64,000 bases of DNA from Thiomonas arsenitoxydans (GTDB lineage: Bacteria; Pseudomonadota; Gammaproteobacteria; Burkholderiales; Burkholderiaceae_C). The notes beneath the pieces were generated by a model. The model worked only from the letters and a program-made list of their open reading frames with translations, did no database searches and had not been told where the DNA came from. This document shows positions 13,563 through 20,879 of this stretch, in pieces (within the stretch, counting starts at the first letter, position 1; each line of letters opens with the position of its first letter). The translations under genes and the position numbers were made by a program. The stretch spans positions 2,604,001-2,668,000 of the forward strand of contig NC_014145.1 in the NCBI RefSeq assembly GCF_000253115.1. The letters run 5' to 3'.

Positions 13563-15302
13563 TCAGAACATCTTGTTGTAGTTCGCCAGGCCCGGATTGC
13601 CCTTCACGCCGATGAGCTTGGGCTCATTCACCTTCAAGGGCTTGATGACCTTCTGGTGCTTGAGATACTCCTCGACAATATCCCAGATCGGCGGGTTGTC
13701 GGGTGTTGCGCTGGCCTGCTGAACCGGCGCCCATCCCGCGACCTTGTAGGTCTTCTTGGGATCGAGCGGCTTGCCGCCCAGACGCATGTCCTGAATGCGG
13801 TTGCCCATTTTTTCTTTCGGGGCACAGCTGTACTCCAACGCGCCCAGACGCACCATGTCACCACCCTGCTGGTAGTAGGGATCCGGATTGAACAGGTTGT
13901 CGCAGACGTCTTCCATCACGTTCTTGACCGTCTCGCCCGTCATCTCGGACAGGGTGCAGTACGGGTAGGTGATGGCCAACTGCGTCATCATGTCTTCGCG
14001 GGTGATGGGCGCACCTGGCAGCAGGCTGCCGCCCCAGCGGAAACCCGGCGAGAACGCGAGATCGCCGCCACGAACGGCCAGCATCGCATCGACCACCAGT
14101 TGGTCCCACGTACCGTTGAAATTGCCACGGCGATACAGCAAACCTTCGGTGTGCGCAAGCACTTCGGTCAGTTTGCTTTCGTACGGCGCGCGCACCTTGG
14201 TGATCAAGGCCTCCATTTCAGGGTCGGCTGGCAACAACTCGGAGAACACCGGCAGGAGCTTGTACTTGTAGCCCACCATCTTGCCACCGCGAACATCGAA
14301 GTCCATGACGCCCATGAACTTGCCGTGAGAGCCAGCGTTGGTCACCAGGGTCATACCGCCAGAAGGACGACGGATTTCCACCGCGACGGCCTCGCCATCA
14401 TGGGTATGTCCACCGAAAATGCAGTCGATGCCCTCCACCAGACTGGCCATCTTGCGGTCGACGTCCATACCGTTGTGAGAGATCACCACAACCAGTTGGG
14501 CGCCCTTCTGCTTCACTTCCTTGACCACTTTTTGCATGTGGTCGGTATCAATGCCGAAAGTCCAGTCGGGGATCAGATAGCCGGGATTGGCGATTGGCGT
14601 GTAGGGGAAAGCCTGCCCGATGATGGCGACCTGTACGCCATTCATCTGCTTCATCACATAGTTCGGGAAAACCGGGTCGCCGAAGTCCGCCGTTTTCACG
14701 TTCTGCGCGACAAAATCGATCTTGCCCTTGAAATCCTTATCGACGATCTCTTTCACGCGGTCTTGGCCGTAGGTGAATTCCCAGTGCGCCGTCATCACGT
14801 CCACACCCAGTTTCAACTGAGCGTCGACCATGTCCTGTCCCTTGGTCCACAGCGATAGGGCTGTGCCTTGCCAGGTATCGCCGCCGTCGAGCAACAAGGC
14901 GCCCGGCCGCGAAGCCTTCAATTGCTTGACCAGGGTCGCGATATGGGCATAACCACCCATCTTGCCGTACTGCTTGGCCGCGCGTACGAAATCGAGATAG
15001 GTGAAACCATAAGACTCACGGGTATTCGGCTTGAAGCCGACCCGCTTCAAATAATTCGTGCCCACAAGGTGGGGCAGGTGCCCTTCCATTCCGGCAATAC
15101 CGATATTCACATTCGGCTCACGGAAATACACGGGATGCAAATGCGCGTGACTATCCGTCATGTGCAGAAAATGCACATTGCCACTCTTGGGCGGGTTGTA
15201 CAGGCTTTTGACTTCCGCGGCGGTTGCCTCGCGGGTCATGGGAAAACCGGTGGCCGCAGCAGCTGCCAATACACCCATAAATTCACGACGGGTCAGGCTC
15301 AT
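13563..15302 (-). CDS. soxB: thiosulfohydrolase SoxB
   Basis: This 579-residue periplasmic dimanganese enzyme of the 5'-nucleotidase/metallophosphoesterase superfamily hydrolyses the terminal sulfonate from the SoxY-bound thiosulfate intermediate, releasing sulfate. The N-terminus MSLTRREFMGVLAAAAATG is a Tat-type signal. Metal-binding motifs visible are HMTDSHAHLHPV, LDGGDTWQG, VISHNGMD and GGHTHDGEA. Upstream of the ATG is GATGAGGATATTTGA with a usable ribosome site. It is the last gene of the cluster and is separated from soxX by a strong terminator-like hairpin. Confidence 0.96.
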   Translation of the reverse strand: MSLTRREFMGVLAAAAATGFPMTREATAAEVKSLYNPPKSGNVHFLHMTDSHAHLHPVYFREPNVNIGIAGMEGHLPHLVGTNYLKRVGFKPNTRESYGFTYLDFVRAAKQYGKMGGYAHIATLVKQLKASRPGALLLDGGDTWQGTALSLWTKGQDMVDAQLKLGVDVMTAHWEFTYGQDRVKEIVDKDFKGKIDFVAQNVKTADFGDPVFPNYVMKQMNGVQVAIIGQAFPYTPIANPGYLIPDWTFGIDTDHMQKVVKEVKQKGAQLVVVISHNGMDVDRKMASLVEGIDCIFGGHTHDGEAVAVEIRRPSGGMTLVTNAGSHGKFMGVMDFDVRGGKMVGYKYKLLPVFSELLPADPEMEALITKVRAPYESKLTEVLAHTEGLLYRRGNFNGTWDQLVVDAMLAVRGGDLAFSPGFRWGGSLLPGAPITREDMMTQLAITYPYCTLSEMTGETVKNVMEDVCDNLFNPDPYYQQGGDMVRLGALEYSCAPKEKMGNRIQDMRLGGKPLDPKKTYKVAGWAPVQQASATPDNPPIWDIVEEYLKHQKVIKPLKVNEPKLIGVKGNPGLANYNKMF

Positions 15303-15311
15303 TCAAATATC

Positions 15312-15360
15312 CTCATCAAAAAAATAAAAAGCCCGCCAAATCAATAGCGATCAGGCGGGC
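15312..15360 (-). terminator. strong intrinsic terminator between soxX and soxB
   Basis: Reading on the minus strand, GCCCGCC (15360-15354) pairs with GGCGGGC (15337-15331) across a 16-nt loop. It is followed immediately by TTTTTATTTTTTT. This is a textbook rho-independent terminator placed inside the sox gene order, 25 nt after the soxX stop and just before the soxB ribosome site. It should reduce soxB transcription relative to the upstream genes unless soxB has its own promoter. Confidence 0.8.
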
Positions 15361-15385
15361 GCCACTCAAATTAAGTTTCTTATTA

Positions 15386-16036
15386 TTAGTTGGCGTTAAC
15401 GGGAGACTTCGGATCCATCAGAAGCGCCATTACGTCCTTCATCTGCTGCTCAGTCAGAATATGGTGCGCACCAAATGAAGGCATCCAGCTGCATGCGTTG
15501 TAAGCTGCAGAGTCATAAATCCGACCCCAGGTGTATTTCAGGATGGCCTCGCTATTGCCGCGAAGTTTCCCGTAGTCCACCAGTGATGGGCCGATATTGC
15601 CTTGCGAAGGATCATTCTTGACCATTTCATGGCAGGCCAGACAATTTCCGCCGCTAGGCTTGTCAGGATTGTCACTCCATTGCTTGCCCTTGCCGTCCTC
15701 AGCAATCTTCAGGCCCGCCTTCCAGTCTCCAAGGAATTTACCATCCTTGGGATAGACGATACCCGCCATAGCCTCAGATTCGAGTTTCTTGCTCATTTCA
15801 GCAGGCATGGGTTTTCCGAGATACTCATACTTAGAGCACTCATACTGCTGCTTGGTCTGAACCAGACGATCTAGTTTAGCTTGTCCCTTCGGGGCAAAGT
15901 CATTTTTCAGAATGCTCTGAAAGGAGGCTGTCGCAAACGGGTTGCCCCCCTCAGAGGCGGATTGATTCATGCCTGCGCAGCCGCCAAGAACTCCGGCCGC
16001 TGCCGTCATGAGTACGAACAAAGTGGTTCTTTTCAT
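15386..16036 (-). CDS. soxX: SoxX, cytochrome c subunit of the SoxAX complex, predicted lipoprotein
   Basis: This 216-residue protein has one c-type heme site, C132-L-A-C135-H136, and a likely axial Met185 in SWMPSFG. SoxAX oxidatively couples thiosulfate to the SoxY cysteine. The N-terminus ends in a lipobox L17-G-G-C20 with Ala at +2, so the mature protein is predicted to be lipid-anchored, probably in the outer membrane. About 110 residues lie between Cys20 and the heme motif, longer than in classical SoxX of about 155 residues. It follows soxA by 16 nt. Confidence 0.93.
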   Translation of the reverse strand: MKRTTLFVLMTAAAGVLGGCAGMNQSASEGGNPFATASFQSILKNDFAPKGQAKLDRLVQTKQQYECSKYEYLGKPMPAEMSKKLESEAMAGIVYPKDGKFLGDWKAGLKIAEDGKGKQWSDNPDKPSGGNCLACHEMVKNDPSQGNIGPSLVDYGKLRGNSEAILKYTWGRIYDSAAYNACSWMPSFGAHHILTEQQMKDVMALLMDPKSPVNAN

Positions 16037-16052
16037 GTTGTCTCCTCAGGTC

Positions 16053-16898
16053 TCAGCGCTTGAACGAAGGCGTGTGCAGGGTCGCGCCATTCGAATTCAC
16101 ACCCATGTAGGTAATCAGGTCGATGACCGCATTCGAAGTCATCTTGGGCATGGGGAAGCGTTGTTGACGGAAGCAAGCCAGCATGCGCCATTCAAGCGTA
16201 CGAGCTACGCCTTGCGAGTTGGGGTAAGCTGGCCATGTCGCGTAAGACACTGCAGCGCCCTTGGGCCCAGTGTCAATGAGATCAGGCAATGCGGAGATTT
16301 TGATCCGCTTATCCTTCTCGGAGTGACAGGTGGCGCAAGAAAAACTGAAGGGCCCGCCACGATAGAAGAACAGCTTTTTACCATTCTCATACGCCAATTT
16401 TTCTTCCGGCGTGTTTTGCGGAATGGCGATTTTCATATTGTCAGATTCATGAGCAACATACATCGCCATGTTGACCAGCGGAGTCGCATTGCCGCTTTCT
16501 TTGGCGAAAGCATCATGTTCAGCTTGCTGATCAGTAAAGCCTTGCAGGGTTTCCATGCAGGTAATCAGGCGGGACTCCAGATCTTGCACCTTGCCGGTGT
16601 CCGCAAAGTAACGCGGAAGCTGGGCATACGCACCCTTCAGCACCCCGGGACCAAGGCCCAGATTGCATTGTTCCATCGAGGCATTTTTCGGGCCGCGTTT
16701 TTCGGTCCAAAGTTTTTTGCCGTCATCGATATTGAAATCAGCGGGGTTACCGCCCATTTCGTTCATCAGGGCTAGATATTGATTGCCCTCATTGGTCAGT
16801 GAAGCCGCATTTGCCTGTGCGGCAAATCCTCCGACCCACAGCATGGCGGGTAGCGCAACCCCGGCCAAGATGGCCGTCTTTTTTGTACGGTTTCTCAT
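16053..16898 (-). CDS. soxA: SoxA, monoheme-type L-cysteine S-thiosulfotransferase subunit
   Basis: This is 281 residues from the ATG at 16898, which has GAGGAGA just upstream; an in-frame extension to 16967 lacks a ribosome site. A Sec signal peptide (LAGVALPAMLWVGGFAAQANAA) precedes the mature protein. Only one heme motif is present, C188-A-T-C191-H192. The catalytic and axial cysteine is C242 in MLACFRQQRF. The position of the N-terminal heme in diheme SoxA instead holds two lone cysteines, C78 and C114, which could form a disulfide as described for monoheme SoxA. It acts with SoxX in the periplasm. Confidence 0.94.
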   Translation of the reverse strand: MRNRTKKTAILAGVALPAMLWVGGFAAQANAASLTNEGNQYLALMNEMGGNPADFNIDDGKKLWTEKRGPKNASMEQCNLGLGPGVLKGAYAQLPRYFADTGKVQDLESRLITCMETLQGFTDQQAEHDAFAKESGNATPLVNMAMYVAHESDNMKIAIPQNTPEEKLAYENGKKLFFYRGGPFSFSCATCHSEKDKRIKISALPDLIDTGPKGAAVSYATWPAYPNSQGVARTLEWRMLACFRQQRFPMPKMTSNAVIDLITYMGVNSNGATLHTPSFKR

Positions 16899-16963
16899 AG
16901 TCTCCTCGCAGCGGTGAATAAACCAGAATGCGCGAAGCCGTTCGACTTCGCGCATGAGATGCA

Positions 16964-17275
16964 TCAAGACACCGTGGTGTCTGCAGTGGACGTATCGCCC
17001 TTATTGTCGATCCAGGACACAGTCACTTTGTCACCGGCTTTACCGCCCTTGAAACGGAACTCCAGGAACGGGTTTTTCGAGATGGCCGTGCCCCAGTCGC
17101 AGGTCATCACGGTCTTGTCCCCATTTTTGCAGGTGACGGACTGGATGAAGTGGGCGGGAATGATTTGGCCAGCTTTGTCTTTCAGCAGGCCGGTCTCTTC
17201 GGGGTGGGTCATCAGAACGCGAACGACCACAGCGTCGCCTTCGACGTTCGCCCGCATACGCATCGGAAATGCCAT
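16964..17275 (-). CDS. soxZ: SoxZ, partner subunit of the SoxYZ sulfur carrier
   Basis: This 103-residue protein has no signal peptide and is exported by piggy-back on the Tat signal of SoxY. Family motifs are VLMTHPEETGL, IPAHFIQSV and the closing VSWIDNKGD. The start has TTAAGGAGT upstream. It lies 104 nt after soxY and 65 nt before the soxA start. In the complex SoxZ holds the C-terminal swinging arm of SoxY. Confidence 0.95.
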   Translation of the reverse strand: MAFPMRMRANVEGDAVVVRVLMTHPEETGLLKDKAGQIIPAHFIQSVTCKNGDKTVMTCDWGTAISKNPFLEFRFKGGKAGDKVTVSWIDNKGDTSTADTTVS

Positions 17276-17379
17276 CGTGTTACTCCTTAAATAGGTGTGT
17301 TGCTGGAATCAGCAAAATTCAAAACGGTATCAATAGATCGGGTTGCTGGATCGCGTGGGATCGGGTTGCCGCAGGCTAA

Positions 17380-17853
17380 TCAGCCGCCGCAACCACCCAG
17401 CGTGACCTTGATCTCTTTTTTGCTGAACAGCAGCTTGTCGCCAACCTTGGCCACGGCATAGACGTTGGAGGTCTGCGCCATCTTGACGCGGGTAGCCACA
17501 TTGGGCACTGAAGCGTCGGTCATGTTGAACAAGGCGGCCAGGGAAGTAGGGTTCTTTTCGATCACGATACCCAGCGCGGTGGTACCGGCTGCATTGCTCT
17601 TCAAACCTACAGGCACCACAGCGCCGTTTTCGGCAATGTCCGGGCCGATGATGGTGACATCGGTGCTCTCGGTAGGAGTTCCGCCCCAGATTTTCGCCAC
17701 ATCGGCAAACGACTTGGCTTCGAACAGGGGCGCATTCCAACCCGGAGCGTCAGCAGCCAGGGCAATATTGGGCATGAGACCAGCGGTTGCAGCAACGCCC
17801 AGGGCGGCCGCGCCTGCACCAATCTGCATGACCTGGCGACGAGTTTGATTCAT
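17380..17853 (-). CDS. soxY: SoxY, covalent sulfur carrier subunit
   Basis: This is 157 residues from the ATG at 17853, preceded by TTAAGGAGA. The N-terminus MNQTRRQVMQIGAGAAALG is a Tat signal peptide. The C-terminus is GGCGG, with Cys155 the site where sulfur intermediates are carried. The gene is in the cluster between soxD and soxZ. A longer upstream frame to 17994 overlaps the end of soxD and is not expected to be translated. Confidence 0.96.
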   Translation of the reverse strand: MNQTRRQVMQIGAGAAALGVAATAGLMPNIALAADAPGWNAPLFEAKSFADVAKIWGGTPTESTDVTIIGPDIAENGAVVPVGLKSNAAGTTALGIVIEKNPTSLAALFNMTDASVPNVATRVKMAQTSNVYAVAKVGDKLLFSKKEIKVTLGGCGG

Positions 17854-17903
17854 CAGTCTTCTCCTTAAAGTGAACAGGACAGTACCTGTATCTTGATAAC
17901 GTA

Positions 17904-19028
17904 TTACTGCTTCGCGCCGTCGACAATCCACTGCGCAATCATCTTGGCATCGCCTTCGCTGATGGTTTGCGGCGGCATGGGGATAGAGCCCCAAACACCT
18001 GAACCGCCCTTGATGATCCGTGTGGTCAACTCGGCGACCATATCTTTTTTGCCGGCATACTTGCCAGCGACTTCCTTGTAACCTGGGCCGACCAGCTTGT
18101 TGTCACCCAAGCTATGGCAGGCCAGGCAGGACTTGTCTTTCAAAAGAGCAACCACCTTGGCGTCAGGATTGCTGTCCGCCGCGGCTTTTTCCTTGGCTTT
18201 CTTTTCCTGCTCTGCCGCTGATTCGGTCATCATGCCGCGGATCGGGCCCCAGGTACGGTACTGATCTGCCAGATTGCCGTTATTGTTCAGCGCAAACTCA
18301 GGAATGAAGCTGGTGATTTTGGGAGCTGGAGCGCAGTTTTTCATGCAATCCGTGTTGTGGGTATCCGGGATACCCCCATTCCCGATCTCTTTGCCGGGCC
18401 ACATGCCGTGGTTCCAGATCATGCCATTGCGGTTAGGCAGCATGTCCTGAACTTGTTGCACGTTGTCACGGGTCAGCACGAAGTTGCCGGGCACCACGTT
18501 GGCGAGGTTCAACAGGTAGGCCACCAGCGCATAAGTGTCGTCCCAGGTCAGCGAGCCCGGCTCATTCCAAGGCATGGCGCGGTGGATGTAGTCGAACAGC
18601 GTGGACAGCGTGGACAGCTTTTCAATGGTGGTTGCACCATCATTGGTATTCGCCAACTTGGCGACACGACCCGTCTTGATGTCCTGCTTGGTGGCCTGGT
18701 AGGCACCGACCAGAGGCGGGAACACCGCGTTGGAATCGGCAAAGTCACCGTGGCACGAAGCGCACTTGGCCTCCCACAGCTTGGTGCCGGTTGCCACGCT
18801 GCCTTGACCGACCGGCAGGCCGGCGAAATCAGGGCGAACGTCGATGTTCCAGGCCTTGATTTCATCGGGCGTTGCCGTACGACCCAGGGTGGCATCGAGC
18901 TTCAGGTCCTTTGCGGGGACTTGGGGATGGACGGGCATGCCCGCCGCCGAGGCCACCGTGGCGCCGCCGACAAACATTCCTCCCAGAATGACCGCCAGCG
19001 CGGCTTTACGAATTCGCGAGTTGGACAT
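17904..19028 (-). CDS. soxD: SoxD, diheme cytochrome c subunit of sulfur dehydrogenase SoxCD
   Basis: This is 374 residues from the ATG at 19028, chosen because GGAG lies 9 nt upstream; ATGs at 19037 and 19043 are alternatives. It has a Sec signal (AALAVILGGMFVGGATVASAA) and two heme c motifs, C89-A-S-C92-H93 and C301-L-A-C304-H305. The SoxCD complex oxidises the SoxY-bound sulfane sulfur, passing six electrons to cytochrome c. The start overlaps the 3' end of soxC by 23 nt, so the two subunits are probably translationally coupled. Confidence 0.94.
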   Translation of the reverse strand: MSNSRIRKAALAVILGGMFVGGATVASAAGMPVHPQVPAKDLKLDATLGRTATPDEIKAWNIDVRPDFAGLPVGQGSVATGTKLWEAKCASCHGDFADSNAVFPPLVGAYQATKQDIKTGRVAKLANTNDGATTIEKLSTLSTLFDYIHRAMPWNEPGSLTWDDTYALVAYLLNLANVVPGNFVLTRDNVQQVQDMLPNRNGMIWNHGMWPGKEIGNGGIPDTHNTDCMKNCAPAPKITSFIPEFALNNNGNLADQYRTWGPIRGMMTESAAEQEKKAKEKAAADSNPDAKVVALLKDKSCLACHSLGDNKLVGPGYKEVAGKYAGKKDMVAELTTRIIKGGSGVWGSIPMPPQTISEGDAKMIAQWIVDGAKQ

Positions 19029-20385
19029 TGCGAACATCTCCATTTTCTTCAACTTGCCAAGTTTGGATTGCGTTGTTGTGATAGACGGACCGAGTACCGC
19101 GCACTTTGCGCAGTTCTTCATAGGTGGGCTGCACCATGCCGGTTTCGTCAATCGCGCGACTTTGCAGGAAGGCGACCTGCCCCTTCCAAACCCAAGGCAC
19201 ATTGAACCGAGTGAATGCCTTGCTCTGGATCGGCCCTTCAAGACGCGCGGGCTGCCAGTTCACGCCGCCGTCGAACGAGACATCGACACGCTTGATTTTG
19301 CCGCGGCCCGACCAAGCCAGACCCGAGACGTTGTAAAGCCCTTTGTCCAACAACACCTGACCACCGGACGGCGAGGTGATCACCGACTTGACTTCCATGA
19401 CCGAGGTGTATTGACGCAGACGGCCATCGGGCATCAGATCGACGTAGCCCACGGTTTCGTCCTTGGTGGCGAAAGGCTGGGTACCGAGCTTGATGCGGCG
19501 CAGGTACTTGATGTTGGAAACGCCTTCGACCCCCGGCACCACCAAACGCAGCGGGTAGCCGTTTTCCGGGCGGAGCATTTCACCGTTCTGGCCGTAGGCC
19601 ACCAGCACCTCGCCCGACAGCACGAGCGACATCGGGATGGTGCGGTTTTCGGTCGAGCCGTCAGCGCCTTCCGCCATGATGAAGCGAACACCCTTGAGGT
19701 CGGCGCCGCAGTCTTCAAGAATGTCGATGAGCGGCACACCGGTGAACTCGGAGCAGGACACCATGCCGTGCGTATATTGCACGGTCGGCAGGGCCACGTT
19801 ACCCCATTCCATTGCGGAGTTGGCGCCGCATTCGATGAAGTGGAAGCGCGACACCGGCTGCATGCGCATGATGTCGCCCACGGTATAGACCTTGGGGTTT
19901 TTGATGAGATTCTTCTCACCCATCACCATGAAGCGGAAGTCTTCCGGGTTGATGTCGTACCAGCCCTGGTGCGAGCGGTTGAAGTGCAGACCCGCCGGCG
20001 TGACGATACCGAACATGCCTTGCAGCGGCGCAAAGGCCACGTTGGCCTGATTCACCGCAGCCAGACCCGGACTGATGCGGCGCACCAAGTCTTTTTCGTA
20101 CTTGGACGGCATGCCGTAAGGCGGCTCGTTCACCGGAGCGCCCAGAGTGGTGCGCCACTCCTGCTCTTTCAGGATGAACTTGCTGCCCTTGTCACCCTCC
20201 CAGTCTTTGCGATCGGCTGCGTAGACGTTCGCTGCACCGCCAGCGGCCATGGTGGCGCTGGCCGTCAGAAACGCTTTACGCAAAAAGTCGCGGCGACCTC
20301 CCTGAACCTGGGCGATCTGCTCAGCGCTCAGGAAGTTTTCCGGTGCTTTACGCAGCCGGCCTAGCTTTTTTGTGTAGTCACTCAT
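19006..20385 (-). CDS. soxC: SoxC, molybdenum subunit of sulfur dehydrogenase SoxCD
   Basis: This 459-residue protein of the sulfite oxidase family carries a molybdopterin cofactor. A long Tat signal has twin arginines at 31-32 (GRRDFLRKAF). The molybdenum-ligand cysteine is in HFIECGANS. C-terminal Mo-co dimerisation-domain features (VDVSFDGGVNWQPA, FNVPWVWKG) are present. Its presence, together with SoxD, implies complete oxidation of thiosulfate to sulfate without obligatory sulfur-globule formation. It begins 12 nt after the regulator gene's stop. Confidence 0.96.
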   Translation of the reverse strand: MSDYTKKLGRLRKAPENFLSAEQIAQVQGGRRDFLRKAFLTASATMAAGGAANVYAADRKDWEGDKGSKFILKEQEWRTTLGAPVNEPPYGMPSKYEKDLVRRISPGLAAVNQANVAFAPLQGMFGIVTPAGLHFNRSHQGWYDINPEDFRFMVMGEKNLIKNPKVYTVGDIMRMQPVSRFHFIECGANSAMEWGNVALPTVQYTHGMVSCSEFTGVPLIDILEDCGADLKGVRFIMAEGADGSTENRTIPMSLVLSGEVLVAYGQNGEMLRPENGYPLRLVVPGVEGVSNIKYLRRIKLGTQPFATKDETVGYVDLMPDGRLRQYTSVMEVKSVITSPSGGQVLLDKGLYNVSGLAWSGRGKIKRVDVSFDGGVNWQPARLEGPIQSKAFTRFNVPWVWKGQVAFLQSRAIDETGMVQPTYEELRKVRGTRSVYHNNAIQTWQVEENGDVRNVQLANS

Positions 20386-20397
20386 CCTCTTTCTCGC

Positions 20398-20796
20398 TTA
20401 GTAGGCACGTCGGGCCAGGCGATCCGTCTGCGAAACCGATTCAGGATCGTCGAGCTCGATGGCAATTTGAGTACACACGGTCCGGCACAACTGCACTGCC
20501 TTCTCGCTCTGCACACGGTAATAAACCAGATTACCGACGCGGCGCTTGGCGACCACACCGGCTTGATACAACACCTTGAGATGCTGGGACACATTGGGCT
20601 GGGTCGAATCGACCGAGTCCATGATTTCTGTCACGCTTTTTTCGCCTGTACAGATGGAATTGAGGATGCGCAAGCGCAGGGGGGTGGCGAGGACGCCGAA
20701 GAGCTCGGCGGCGGAATCGAACACCCGATCCGCGTCGACCGAGAGATCATCTGCGGGCGACGTCACCAGTTCCGGGAGCGTGTCAGTTTGTGGCAT
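20398..20796 (-). CDS. soxR: ArsR-family sulfur-responsive regulator (SoxR/SqrR/BigR type)
   Basis: This is 132 residues from the ATG at 20796. A GTG at 20820 and a GTG at 20766 (with CCGGAA upstream) are alternatives. The core is a winged helix-turn-helix of ArsR type (LFGVLATPLRLRILNSICTGEKSVTEI … STQPNVSQHLKVLYQAGVV). Cysteines at about 49 (NSICTGEK) and 104 (QLCRTVC, with a second at 108) match the cysteine pair used by SqrR/BigR-type persulfide sensors. It heads the sox genes with 12 nt to soxC and is presumably their autoregulated repressor. The symbol follows the chemotroph sox nomenclature and does not mean the MerR-type redox regulator. Confidence 0.85.
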   Translation of the reverse strand: MPQTDTLPELVTSPADDLSVDADRVFDSAAELFGVLATPLRLRILNSICTGEKSVTEIMDSVDSTQPNVSQHLKVLYQAGVVAKRRVGNLVYYRVQSEKAVQLCRTVCTQIAIELDDPESVSQTDRLARRAY

Positions 20797-20802
20797 ATGA
20801 AT

Positions 20803-20833
20803 TTGCTTATAAGCAAGCACTGATATTTTTCAA
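20803..20833 (-). promoter_or_regulatory. sox operon promoter with palindromic operator
   Basis: On the minus strand TTGAAA (20833-20828) and TATAAG (20811-20806) are separated by 16 nt, a good sigma-70 arrangement. The -10 box is embedded in the perfect 14-bp palindrome TTGCTTATAAGCAA (20803-20816). A dimeric ArsR-type repressor bound there would block RNA polymerase. Predicted transcription start is near 20799, only a few nt before the ATG at 20796, so the mRNA may be leaderless. Confidence 0.65.
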
Positions 20834-20879
20834 ACCCTGACGGGGCTTGTCCACCCTTGGCGGCTAGGAGTTTCCCTAG

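Noticed and set aside
18844-20364. Open frame of 506 codons on the + strand opposite soxC and soxD
   Set aside because: It is antisense to two cofactor-binding genes with intact motifs; His/Val-rich shadow translation.
20864-20879. Short inverted repeat CTAGG-N6-CCTAG just after prpE as a terminator
   Set aside because: The stem is only 5 bp with no T-run, so it is not a convincing terminator; prpE transcripts might read into the sox genes.
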